Shown here piece after piece: positions 52,164-59,331 of a stretch of DNA of 64,000 nucleotides. The stretch lies in NCBI GenBank assembly GCA_963746255.1, contig CAVVAJ010000009.1, forward strand, positions 806,001 to 870,000. Reading direction: 5' to 3'. The notes below the pieces were generated by a model. It was not told the origin of the DNA. It saw nothing but the letters and a program-made list of their open reading frames with translations, and ran no database searches. A program made the position numbers and the translations under genes. The first letter of the stretch is position 1. Each line of letters starts with the position of its first letter. This DNA comes from DAOVXM01 sp963746255 (GTDB lineage: Bacteria > Chloroflexota > Anaerolineae > Anaerolineales > UBA4823).

Positions 52164-54575
52164 TTAGGATTCATTTTCCAATCTGCTAGCGTACAGCTGG
52201 CAGATTTTGTCTTCCTGCGTTGCCCGGCCTAAGGCCACGCTGGCCCGCTGCAACAGGGTCTCGACTTGGTCCCCATCCCAGGGATAGATGCTGCTGCCGA
52301 TGTGAATGGTGAGCGGGAATTCTTGATCCGCAACCAGGATCAGGGGCAGGAACTCCGCCAGCCGCTCCGCCACCACCAGGCAGGCGTTTGCGCTGACGAT
52401 CTCCTCCAGCAGGAAAGCGAACTGGTTCTCGGCCACGCGGGCGATCGTGTCGCTGCCGCGCAAGCTGGCGCGGAAGTATCCCGCCAGCGACTGCAGAGTC
52501 CGGTCAATCTGCTCTTCACCGAGCGCATCGCGGATAGCATCCAAGCCATCCACCTGCAAGACTAGCACCCCGGCCATCTGCTGATGGCGACCGGCGCGTG
52601 CCAGCAGGTGCTCCAGCCGGTCCCAGAGCAGTTCCTGACCCGGCAAGCGCGTCAGCGGGTCGTAGGGTACGAGCGGCTGCCCCGGTGCGGCTGGCTCGGT
52701 GGCCTTTCCGTTTTGTTGGGTGACAGGTTCCGTGAGGGCTTCGTCTTGAACCTGGTCCAACACGAAGCGCCGGAGCAGCGGGTGGAGGCTGAATTGCCCC
52801 GGCTGCGGGCTGTTGAGCATGTACTTGCCAACCAGGTCAAGCAGAACCTCCCTCTCGATCCCGGGTACCCGTGCCTGGGCATCAGCCAGTGTGAAGACCT
52901 GATCAAACACGCACAGCTCAACCAGCACTGCCCGCTCAGTATCCGTCAGTGACCCCCAGGAGGGCTCAAACGCTGACCGCAGGCTGCGGTGGCGTTCCGA
53001 GATGTCGGCTTCAGTCGTAGCCAAGATCTCCAGGCCAGATTCCAAGCGCTCAGCGATCTCGCGAGCGCTGTACTCACGAAGCCGGTAGGCGGCCAATTCA
53101 ATTGCCAGGGGCAGCCCGTCGGCCAGCTCGCAGATACGATGGATATGCGCCTGGTTGTCGGGTGTCATAGTAAACCCTGCCCGGCTGTGCTGGGCGCGCG
53201 CCAGGAACAGCTGTGCGGCTGGGAAACCGGGGCCGAAATCGTCGCCCTCCGGGATGGAGTATGGCAGCCCGTGCAGTTCGAACAGGCAGGCCGAGCGGTA
53301 ATTCAACCGCTGACGGGAGGTGACCAGCATCTTGACCTGTGGGGCACTGCGCAGCAGCTCAACCAAAACCGCTGTCGCATCCAGCAAGCCTTCAAACTGG
53401 TCCAAGACGAGCAGCGTGTGCATTGGTTTCAACATAGTTATTAGCTGGCCGCGGACGGACTGATCGGAATCCAAGGACAGACCCAGCGCCTGGGCGATGG
53501 CGGCAGGCAGTTGTTCAGCGCTGAGTACGTTTTCGAGCGGCACGAACCAGATGCCATCAGGGAATTTATCGATATGGTCGCCGCCGACCTGCCTAGCCAG
53601 GCGCGTCTTTCCGACGCCGGCCATGCCGACCAGGGTTAGCAAGCGGCAAGCGGGGTCGACCACGCAGCTATCAAAGCGGTCGAGCATGTCCTGGCGGCCG
53701 ACAAAGGAGGTCATCTGCGCCGGCAGGTTGGTCAGTTTGAAGTCGGCAATGGTTGGTCCCAGATCGAGCACGATGCCGGTGCGGATGCGGTTGTACAACT
53801 CAACTGTCTCCGGGGAGGGATCGATACTCAGCTCAGCCTGCAGGATCTTTCGGCAGGCGTGGAACTGCTCGATGGCCGCGCTGCGCTGCCCGTTGAGCGC
53901 CAGCAGGTTCATCAACTGGCGGTGGGCGGCTTCCTCTAGGGGTGCCTCGTTGACATACCGCCAGGCGTAGTTGTGAGCGCGGTCAAAATCGCCATCCTGC
54001 TGGAAGTACTCGCTCAGGATATGCAGGGCATTCAAAAGGCTGCGGTGGTACTGCTCACGCTGGAAGATGACCCACTCTTGGAAGCTCTGCGAGCCCGGCA
54101 TGGAAACGTCCACTAGGAAATCACCGCGGTACAGGCTGACAGCCGTCTGCAGGGCAGCAGCGCACTCCGGGCAGGTGGTCAGCTTCGCATGTGGGTGCAG
54201 TAGTGTGGATTGGTAGCGGGAGGTGAAGACCTCCACATCCAGGCAGCTGGCGAAGTCGGCTTTGAATTCGACTTGGTCGTCAGTAATGCGCAGGTAGGGC
54301 AGGTCGCCGTCGCCGACGGCTTTGCGCACGCCGTAGAGCGCCTGGCGCAGGTTGGTGCGGGCGTAGCCCTCCGGGCGCTCCGGCCAAAAGAGCTCGGCCA
54401 GGGTCTCCCGGCGGTGGACGTGCCCAGCCTCTGCGGCCATGTAGGCGAAGAGGGCAAGCTCCTTGCGCGTGCGGAAGGCGTTGCTGCGGTCCTTTCCATC
54501 GAGGTACATTTGGAAGGGTCCCAGCAGGCGCAGGGACAGACCATTGCTAGTGTCAGTGCAGTTATCCTTGTCCAC
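52164..54575 (-). CDS. Winged-helix/BTAD/NB-ARC transcriptional regulator with a C-terminal degenerate GGDEF domain
   Basis: An 803-residue SARP-type regulator. Residues about 12-100 are an OmpR-like winged helix (SLRLLGPFQMYLDG, NLRQALYGVRKAVGD). About 108-260 are the bacterial transcriptional activation domain (VSLYRGDFLVDV, EEAAHRQLMNLLALNGQRSAAIEQF). About 285-560 are an NB-ARC-type ATPase with Walker A GMAGVGKT and Walker B LLVLDQFEG, followed by helical repeats. From about 640 there is a GGDEF fold: DPLTRLPGQELLWDRLEHLL, LQVDGLDAIRDALGE, RGSDTIARVAENQFAFLLEE. The active-site GG(D/E)EF is replaced by AENQF, so it is unlikely to make cyclic di-GMP; it could bind a nucleotide or act as a dimerisation module. 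The TPR region usual at the C-terminus of this family is missing. Confidence 0.88.
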   Translation of the reverse strand: MDKDNCTDTSNGLSLRLLGPFQMYLDGKDRSNAFRTRKELALFAYMAAEAGHVHRRETLAELFWPERPEGYARTNLRQALYGVRKAVGDGDLPYLRITDDQVEFKADFASCLDVEVFTSRYQSTLLHPHAKLTTCPECAAALQTAVSLYRGDFLVDVSMPGSQSFQEWVIFQREQYHRSLLNALHILSEYFQQDGDFDRAHNYAWRYVNEAPLEEAAHRQLMNLLALNGQRSAAIEQFHACRKILQAELSIDPSPETVELYNRIRTGIVLDLGPTIADFKLTNLPAQMTSFVGRQDMLDRFDSCVVDPACRLLTLVGMAGVGKTRLARQVGGDHIDKFPDGIWFVPLENVLSAEQLPAAIAQALGLSLDSDQSVRGQLITMLKPMHTLLVLDQFEGLLDATAVLVELLRSAPQVKMLVTSRQRLNYRSACLFELHGLPYSIPEGDDFGPGFPAAQLFLARAQHSRAGFTMTPDNQAHIHRICELADGLPLAIELAAYRLREYSAREIAERLESGLEILATTEADISERHRSLRSAFEPSWGSLTDTERAVLVELCVFDQVFTLADAQARVPGIEREVLLDLVGKYMLNSPQPGQFSLHPLLRRFVLDQVQDEALTEPVTQQNGKATEPAAPGQPLVPYDPLTRLPGQELLWDRLEHLLARAGRHQQMAGVLVLQVDGLDAIRDALGEEQIDRTLQSLAGYFRASLRGSDTIARVAENQFAFLLEEIVSANACLVVAERLAEFLPLILVADQEFPLTIHIGSSIYPWDGDQVETLLQRASVALGRATQEDKICQLYASRLENES

Positions 54576-55199
54576 AGTATGGGTCCTGGGTATCGCTCAC
54601 CTCCACACCACATTTGGGGTTGGGTGTATTGATCAGGTCTGCCAGGTCGTTGCCAACCGGCAGGGGTTTGTGATTGTTATCGGCAGGGTGGGTAGTTCGC
54701 TTGAGCCTAGATTGGTCATGAATGAGGCACGTCGTTGCTGCCAAATTGTACGGTCAGGATTGAGGCCCGGTGATTAGGGCGGCGGGCTTCTCCCCTTATT
54801 ATAGCGAATATCTGGCCGGAGATAAAGAGGGTAGACTGCTGTATTTAGCCGAATATCTTTTTCATAGATTTCCCTCCTGATCGAAGTGCAGGTCGAGTTT
54901 CTCAACTTCAAAGATAAAACATCCCCTTTGAGGTGGAGATAAGCAAGAAATCATAGGAGTATGCCACAGCACCGCATTTGATTTAGATAGAGTTATTTAG
55001 TCGGTCAACCAGCTTGTTTTGAGGTGTCGAACCCTCACTCCACCCAAATATTAGGGTGGTTAAAATGTCCAATGTGTCCAAGATGTGGGGTTGATTAATC
55101 TATAGTATCCGTTATTTCCATAACAGGTAATTGTGTCTGATTGTCAAGTTCAGCCTCTAACAAGCATCGCAATCATCCCAATCACCACCAGCCCGATCT
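54576..55199. other. Intergenic, no gene seen
   Basis: About 620 bases between the large regulator and the broken reductase. The right third holds a weak inverted repeat (CCACCC and GGGTGG around 55040-55059) followed by AAAATGTCC, which recalls the end-like sequence near the transposase relic at 46540. No open reading frame is convincing. The promoter of the regulator should be at the left end. Confidence 0.4.
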
Positions 55200-55911
55200 T
55201 TACACCGTCTCAAGGTAGCGGTGCACTTGGCTGATGGCGATTGCACCCTGGCCGACGGCTGAGGCCACTCTTCTTACGACACCCTGGCAGACATCACCTG
55301 CAGCAAAGATGCCCGGCACGCTGGTTTCCAACGGGAATGGATCGCGTTTATACTTCCAATGCTTGGGGCGGCTGCCGTTGTTCGTTAAATCCGATCCGAT
55401 GACGATGAAGCCGGCCGAGTTCCGCGCTACCACATCAGCCACCAGCTCGGAGTGCGGCACGGCGCCGATGAAAATAAAAACCGCCGCCGCAGGTAGTGTT
55501 TGGGTGGTCCCAGTTTCGCGGTTCATGATGGTTAAGGCTTCCAGTTTCTCTTTCCCGTTCGCTTCAACCACTTCAGTATCGGTCAGCACCTCAATATTTT
55601 CTGTCCCGTATATTTGGTCTACCAGGTATTGGGACATGCCTTTCTCCAGCGCGTTGCTGCGGACCAGCATCGTGACTTTGCTGGCATAGCGCGAGAAGAA
55701 CATCGCGGCTTGACCGGCAGAATTGGCGCCGACGACGACGAAAACATGCTGATCGCGGGAAGTTCTCGATTCGCGAACTCGTGCCAGCTTGTCCTCCGGC
55801 GGCTTTCTTATCTATCATCAACGAGCTTAACCCCTCTGATACCCCATGGGCTGCTGTCCCCAAACTCGCTGAACCAGCACCAATCATAATAATTACATCG
55901 AAAATCCGCTG
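55200..55911 (-). pseudogene. Thioredoxin reductase-like flavoprotein with an internal deletion
   Basis: Two parts in different frames belong to one flavoprotein. The N-terminal part has FDVIIMIGAGSASLGTAAHG (FAD-binding) and GGQAGTSSRIENF. The C-terminal part has HVFVVVGANSAGQAAMFFSRY, VTMLVRSNALEKGMSQYLV, VFIFIGAVPHSELVADVV and GIFAAGDVCQGVVRRVASAVGQGAIA. In intact relatives about 90 residues separate RIENF from the second GxGxSA motif; here they are joined directly and out of frame near 55750, so the middle of the FAD/NADPH region is gone. The motif set matches the cNMP-domain-fused thioredoxin-reductase group; only the reductase part remains. Confidence 0.85.
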
Positions 55912-56138
55912 AGATTTATCGGAGCACAGGCTATTTTTTCGAGCTCATGTGATGTTGGCATGTTCGATCAACAATTCCCCAAGCTTCATCCTCCACTACA
56001 ACCAGTCTAGGTCACTCCCCATCGATATCCATACGCGCTAATTGACACTTTGTATTGTACTGTCCCGCCTACTTTCTACCTATCCAGGGCCTATTCTCTC
56101 ATAGCAGAATCTATTCATCAAGATTTCCAGAATATCAC
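55912..56138. other. Intergenic upstream of the DUF2975 promoter
   Basis: No gene seen. This may once have held the N-terminal extension of the broken flavoprotein; no recognisable cyclic-nucleotide-binding domain could be read in it. Confidence 0.35.
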
Positions 56139-56184
56139 TTGACAAAGATATTGATATACGCTATAATATTATCGATTATCGATA
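56139..56184 (+). promoter_or_regulatory. Consensus sigma-70 promoter with an adjacent palindromic operator
   Basis: TTGACA at 56139-56144 and TATAAT at 56162-56167 are both perfect consensus hexamers with a 17-base spacer. Three bases after the -10 lies a perfect palindrome TATCGATTATCGATA (56170-56184) that would cover the transcription start. The likely binder is the small HTH protein encoded second in this operon, giving autoregulation by roadblock; that is inference. Confidence 0.85.
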
Positions 56185-56224
56185 TATTCTTAACTACTAA
56201 CGATAATTGTGAGGAGAGTGTGTC

Positions 56225-56872
56225 ATGTCTGCTTTCAGCAATCCGAAATTAAACCGCTTTACGAAATTCGTGGTTGATCTGCTTTACTACTTGTTGGTGG
56301 GTGCGGCGCTCTTTTTGGGCCTGTGGATCGTTGCCTCACCCCTCGTCATACGGGCGACTGATTCCGTTATCACTGCCTCAGTGCCGGTTGCTATCGGAGA
56401 GGGATTTGAGCCCCGATTTGATGTGGAAGTAGTTGGCTCAGTCGTGAAGGGCATCCGCAGCGCCTTTGTGGACGAATCACAGGGCACGCTGCGGCTTGAA
56501 ACAACCAACTGGAGCTTCATCGCCGCCAGCAACCTGGCCAAACTATTGACCGCGATTGGACTGGCGTACAGTTTTTACCTGCTGCGGTCGATCCTGCAGG
56601 CTATTTTACAGGGGCAACCATTTGGTCAGGACAGCGCCATGCGGCTGCGTAATATGGGATTCGCCGTGCTCGCAGTTGGCTTCCTCCGCCCCACGGTTGA
56701 GTACCTGGCAGCCAAATTCATCTTGGATCGGCTGGTACTTACCCAACCGCCATTGAGTTTACCTTCACCCTTCAAGGCTGAGGTGATCTTAGCCAGCTTG
56801 CTGATCTTGGTCCTGGCGCAGGTCTGGTCCTATGGTTTAGAGCTTGAGCGTGAACGCGCGCTCACGATTTGA
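56225..56872 (+). CDS. DUF2975 family membrane protein
   Basis: A 215-residue protein with four membrane helices: LLYYLLVGAALFLGLWIV (about 19-36), ASNLAKLLTAIGLAYSFYLL (about 101-120), LRNMGFAVLAVGFLRP and VILASLLILVLAQVWSYGL near the C-terminus. A soluble external segment lies between helices 1 and 2. The cytoplasmic loop with ILQGQPFGQDSAMRLRNMG is the hallmark of DUF2975. GAGGAGAG precedes the ATG. The operon with a small HTH protein is the YoaS-YozG arrangement seen in many bacteria; function is unknown but regulation of membrane state has been suggested by context. Confidence 0.88.
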   Translation: MSAFSNPKLNRFTKFVVDLLYYLLVGAALFLGLWIVASPLVIRATDSVITASVPVAIGEGFEPRFDVEVVGSVVKGIRSAFVDESQGTLRLETTNWSFIAASNLAKLLTAIGLAYSFYLLRSILQAILQGQPFGQDSAMRLRNMGFAVLAVGFLRPTVEYLAAKFILDRLVLTQPPLSLPSPFKAEVILASLLILVLAQVWSYGLELERERALTI

Positions 56873-56879
56873 GGGCGCC

Positions 56880-57092
56880 ATGGCGATACAAGTTAATTTG
56901 GACCTAATGCTGGTCAAGCGCCGTATGAAGCTCTCGGAACTGGCTGAGGCGATCGACATCTCGCTGCCAAACTTGTCAATCCTGAAGACGAATAAAGCTC
57001 GGGCGATACGATTTTCAACCTTAGAAGCCATCTGCCACGCGCTCGACTGCCAGCCTGGTGACTTATTGGAGTATATACCTGCCGAGGAATGA
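56880..57092 (+). CDS. Small Cro/C1-type HTH regulator (YozG-like)
   Basis: A 70-residue DNA-binding protein consisting of a single HTH: NLDLMLVKRRMKLSELAEAI, DISLPNLSILKTNKARAIRF, STLEAICHALDCQPGDLLEY. The last segment is the usual signature of the family paired with DUF2975. It begins at the ATG at 56880, with GAGGG four bases upstream and the DUF2975 stop codon just before. It probably controls its own operon through the palindrome at 56170-56184. Confidence 0.9.
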   Translation: MAIQVNLDLMLVKRRMKLSELAEAIDISLPNLSILKTNKARAIRFSTLEAICHALDCQPGDLLEYIPAEE

Positions 57093-57183
57093 GCACCAAT
57101 ACCATCACAGCACACCCAATCTTTCATGGATAAGACGGTACGATATTTGACTGCTCCTGGTCCAACATCGTTCCGTCGTTTGT

Positions 57184-57642
57184 TTATCGCTTTGCTGGAC
57201 TAACCCTACCCACTCTTGTTACCTCCAGCACGGTGGACCCCACTGCCGAGCAGACGCTGATAACCATCAGGACCAGCGGGGTCGTGACCAATCCTACGGC
57301 AAATGCACCCACCATACAGAGAGCGAGCGTATTGTGCCCATCGCCGTTATCTTGCCCAACACACAGCGGGGTCAGACTTACGGCTGCGAGAGCGAGCAAA
57401 GCAGCTAGCCAACAAATTGCGCCCTGGATACATAAACCCAGCCAAGTACGAAAGAAGCTGCCCGTGGACCACCCGAGTGGAAAAGTCATCGCACTGACCA
57501 TACATGCGCCAAGGTAAATTCCACTTGCGATCGCATATATCGGGAAGAAATACTCAGCCTGAAACCACCTCAAATTGATAGCACCCAGGTATACGGCTGG
57601 GAATATTGAGCATATTACAAGGATAACCCTACTTATTCTCAT
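57184..57642 (-). CDS. Hypothetical four-helix membrane protein
   Basis: A 152-residue protein with about four membrane helices (VILVICSIFPAVYLGAINL, AIASGIYLGACMVSAMTFPL, GLCIQGAICWLAALLALAAV, LCMVGAFAVGLVTTPLVLMV). The ATG at 57642 follows AGGAGG by six bases, a strong signal; a reading from 57660 would begin before it. No family is recognised. It is convergent with the HTH gene. Confidence 0.72.
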   Translation of the reverse strand: MRISRVILVICSIFPAVYLGAINLRWFQAEYFFPIYAIASGIYLGACMVSAMTFPLGWSTGSFFRTWLGLCIQGAICWLAALLALAAVSLTPLCVGQDNGDGHNTLALCMVGAFAVGLVTTPLVLMVISVCSAVGSTVLEVTRVGRVSPAKR

Positions 57643-57860
57643 AGTCAGCCTCCTGCACACGGGCTTTTAAGGAAGGATGATGCAATACATCTTGCGCTAT
57701 CCACTTTATCCACCGGGGTATCGCTGGTTACCCTTCCAGTTATGCTTAACGAAGCGTGCGCCTTTTTATGATGTCGATCGGGGAAATCCGCCGAGGTTTT
57801 TTTGTCGCTCGCTATTTCCCGTACGAGATCATATCCAAATCAAACAAATGTCATATTAAA

Positions 57861-57922
57861 TATGTGATGCTGTAATATTGTCACATAAATTAGTTGACTT
57901 GATGGATGGTTCTCAATATACT
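57861..57922 (+). promoter_or_regulatory. Promoter with upstream inverted repeat for the NifX-like gene
   Basis: TTGACT at 57894-57899 and TATACT at 57917-57922 are separated by 17 bases and resemble a strong sigma-70 promoter. Upstream, TATGTGA at 57861-57867 and TCACATA at 57881-57887 form a 7-bp inverted repeat with a 13-base gap, placed where an activator would bind. The half-site recalls CRP/FNR-type sequences, but the spacing is too wide for the classical CRP site. Confidence 0.65.
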
Positions 57923-57987
57923 GGTCAGTGCACCAGCAGGGATCTGACATCCTGCGGCTGACTCAATACATCAACAAGGAGTACCCT

Positions 57988-58356
57988 ATGAGGATCGCGA
58001 TATCTGCAGAAACTGAAAATGGTTTAGAGAGTATCGTTGCCCACCATTTCGGACGCTGCCCCTATTTTGCCCTCGTGGACCTGGATGAGACTGAGGTAAA
58101 GAATATGCAGGTGGTAGCTAACCCGTTCTACTCTACGCACCAACCAGGTCAAGTCCCTGAGTTTATCCACCAGCAGGGTGCTGATGTGATGATCAGCGGC
58201 GGTATGGGTAGGCGGGCGCTGCAGTTCTTCCAGGAGTATAAGATTGAGACTGCCACGGGCGCAACCGGATCGGTCCAGTCCGCAGTCACGGCATACTTGA
58301 ATGGCCAGCTTTCTGATGCGGCTCCCTGCAAGGAGAGTGTCGAACACGGGCATTAA
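57988..58356 (+). CDS. NifX/NifB-type iron-molybdenum cluster-binding domain protein
   Basis: A 122-residue protein of the dinitrogenase iron-molybdenum cofactor-binding domain family: MRIAISAETENGLES, HHFGRCPYFALVDLDE, HQPGQVPEFIHQQGADVMIS, GGMGRRALQFFQEYKIE. AGGAG precedes the ATG at 57988. Family members without nif neighbours usually handle iron-sulfur or other metal cofactors; no nif gene is present here. The gene ends in a Cys/His-containing tail (PCKESVEHGH) that could bind metal. Confidence 0.9.
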   Translation: MRIAISAETENGLESIVAHHFGRCPYFALVDLDETEVKNMQVVANPFYSTHQPGQVPEFIHQQGADVMISGGMGRRALQFFQEYKIETATGATGSVQSAVTAYLNGQLSDAAPCKESVEHGH

Positions 58357-58470
58357 TTTGTGTCCCGATCTATCCGTCTGATTATGCTTAAGGGGATATT
58401 GGCAGAGGGGGAAGAGGAGAGGAATGTGATGCGATAAACTGGCTCGTGGTCGAGACCTAGCGAAACAAAT

Positions 58471-58507
58471 CCGCTATCCAGGTTCACAGATGGAACCTGG
58501 ATAGCGG
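58471..58507. terminator. Perfect 15-bp hairpin between convergent genes
   Basis: CCGCTATCCAGGTTC at 58471-58485 and GAACCTGGATAGCGG at 58493-58507 pair exactly around ACAGATG. It lies 114 bases past the NifX-like gene and 32 bases before the end of the broken DUF4870 gene. No T-run follows on either strand, so it may be a structural or rho-assisted terminator. Confidence 0.5.
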
Positions 58508-58539
58508 CCGGTTGATCAGCACTATGTGATTGCTTGGTT

Positions 58540-58971
58540 TCAGACCTTCAAAAACGGTAGGCTGAGGGGGTAGTGGTATTGTTTTCCAGTCATCACCCGG
58601 ATCGTGTTGGCCACCCCTTCATAGGTTGTGAATATCCCGATCGATATTAAGAACAATACACTTAGTGCGAACGAGACCAAGGCAAGCGTGTTTAATCCAC
58701 TTCCCATCTGCTCCATCAATATGATGGCTGCAGGTCAAACGACCACCAACAGCAGCGTTGCGCAAATCAGCATCAGTGTGACCGTTATTTGAAAGTTGAG
58801 CACAGCTCGCCCCTGTTCGTCGATTTTCGTACTCTGGTTTTTCTTCCACGACGAGACCAGCAGCGGGATGATCAGTATCACGAAGATCGAACTCAAGTGC
58901 AGCACCGCCAGCCAGAGGCTCTCGTTTTTTGCCTGGGCAGCATTGAAATCGAACTCGAGCACGTTGCTCAA
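58540..58971 (-). pseudogene. DUF4870 family membrane protein interrupted by a TGA
   Basis: The frame reads LAVLHLSSIFVILIIPLLVS, then KIDEQGRAVLNFQITVTLML, both typical of DUF4870 (Tic20-like), then a single TGA at 58735-58737, then continues without shift through GSGLNTLALVSFALSVLFLI and TYEGVANTIRVMTGKQYHYP to a natural stop at 58540. The whole would be about 143 residues with three helices. The TGA may come from one mutation (for example CGA or TGG). Its first 30 bases lie inside the 75-bp repeat, so its real start is uncertain. Confidence 0.78.
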
Positions 58972-59016
58972 ACTGTTGCGGGTAGAGTATCGCTCACTAC
59001 CTTGAAATTGATCAAC
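58942..59016. repeat. 75-bp direct repeat, copy 1
   Basis: This stretch matches 62417-62491 at 73 of 75 positions (differences in ATC(G/C)AAC and GT(A/G)TCG). It spans the start of the broken DUF4870 gene on one strand and the start of a TPR-like fragment on the other. The two copies are in the same orientation, about 3.4 kb apart. Confidence 0.9.
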
Positions 59017-59177
59017 AGGACGAGCTAACTTGGTCCCTAACGATGGTTATCTACGCGCATCGGGGACTGGACCAGCGACAGACAGCCGGACATTGTCTGT
59101 ATCAGACTTTGAAAATCGGAATCGAAGTCCAAGGCTATAATTTGGTTTTAATTGCCTTAGTAGATCTTTCGTTGACT
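58986..59177 (+). pseudogene. TPR-like fragment of a BTAD/NB-ARC-type regulator, copy 1
   Basis: The plus strand reads SIAHYLEIDQQDELTWSLTM, VIYAHRGLDQRQTAGHCLYQ, TLKIGIEVQGYNLVLIALVD, which aligns with the fragment at 62461-62895 (SVAHYLEIDQRKEMGLALAE, LVYTQCGLGQSRQAERYLCE, TLQIGIDTRGVYTILYILYA). The pattern is the alternating helices of TPR repeats found at the C-terminus of SARP-type regulators. It lacks a start and ends in unrelated sequence. Confidence 0.6.
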
Positions 59178-59331
59178 GAAGGCAGTTCCTTGAGCTACAA
59201 ACGGGTGACAACACTGATTTCATAAAAGGGGATGTGTTTTCATTCAGACTGAAATCAGGTTGAGGGTGCAAGTTCACGGTTCGATAGCGCCACGCACAGG
59301 AGTTGGCTGGATAGGGTTGTCTAGCCATCCA

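Noticed and set aside
52266..53970. Long antisense frames opposite the BTAD/NB-ARC regulator
   Set aside because: They mirror the coding strand and show no motif; the minus-strand protein is well supported along its entire length.
56136..56147. CACTTGACAAAG as a fourth copy of the dispersed element
   Set aside because: Only about ten bases match and no second arm or CTAG end is present; the match is explained by the -35 hexamer TTGACA.
57861..57887. Classical CRP site before the NifX-like gene
   Set aside because: The half-sites TGTGA/TCACA are present, but the spacer is 13 rather than 6 bases, so only a generic inverted repeat is reported.
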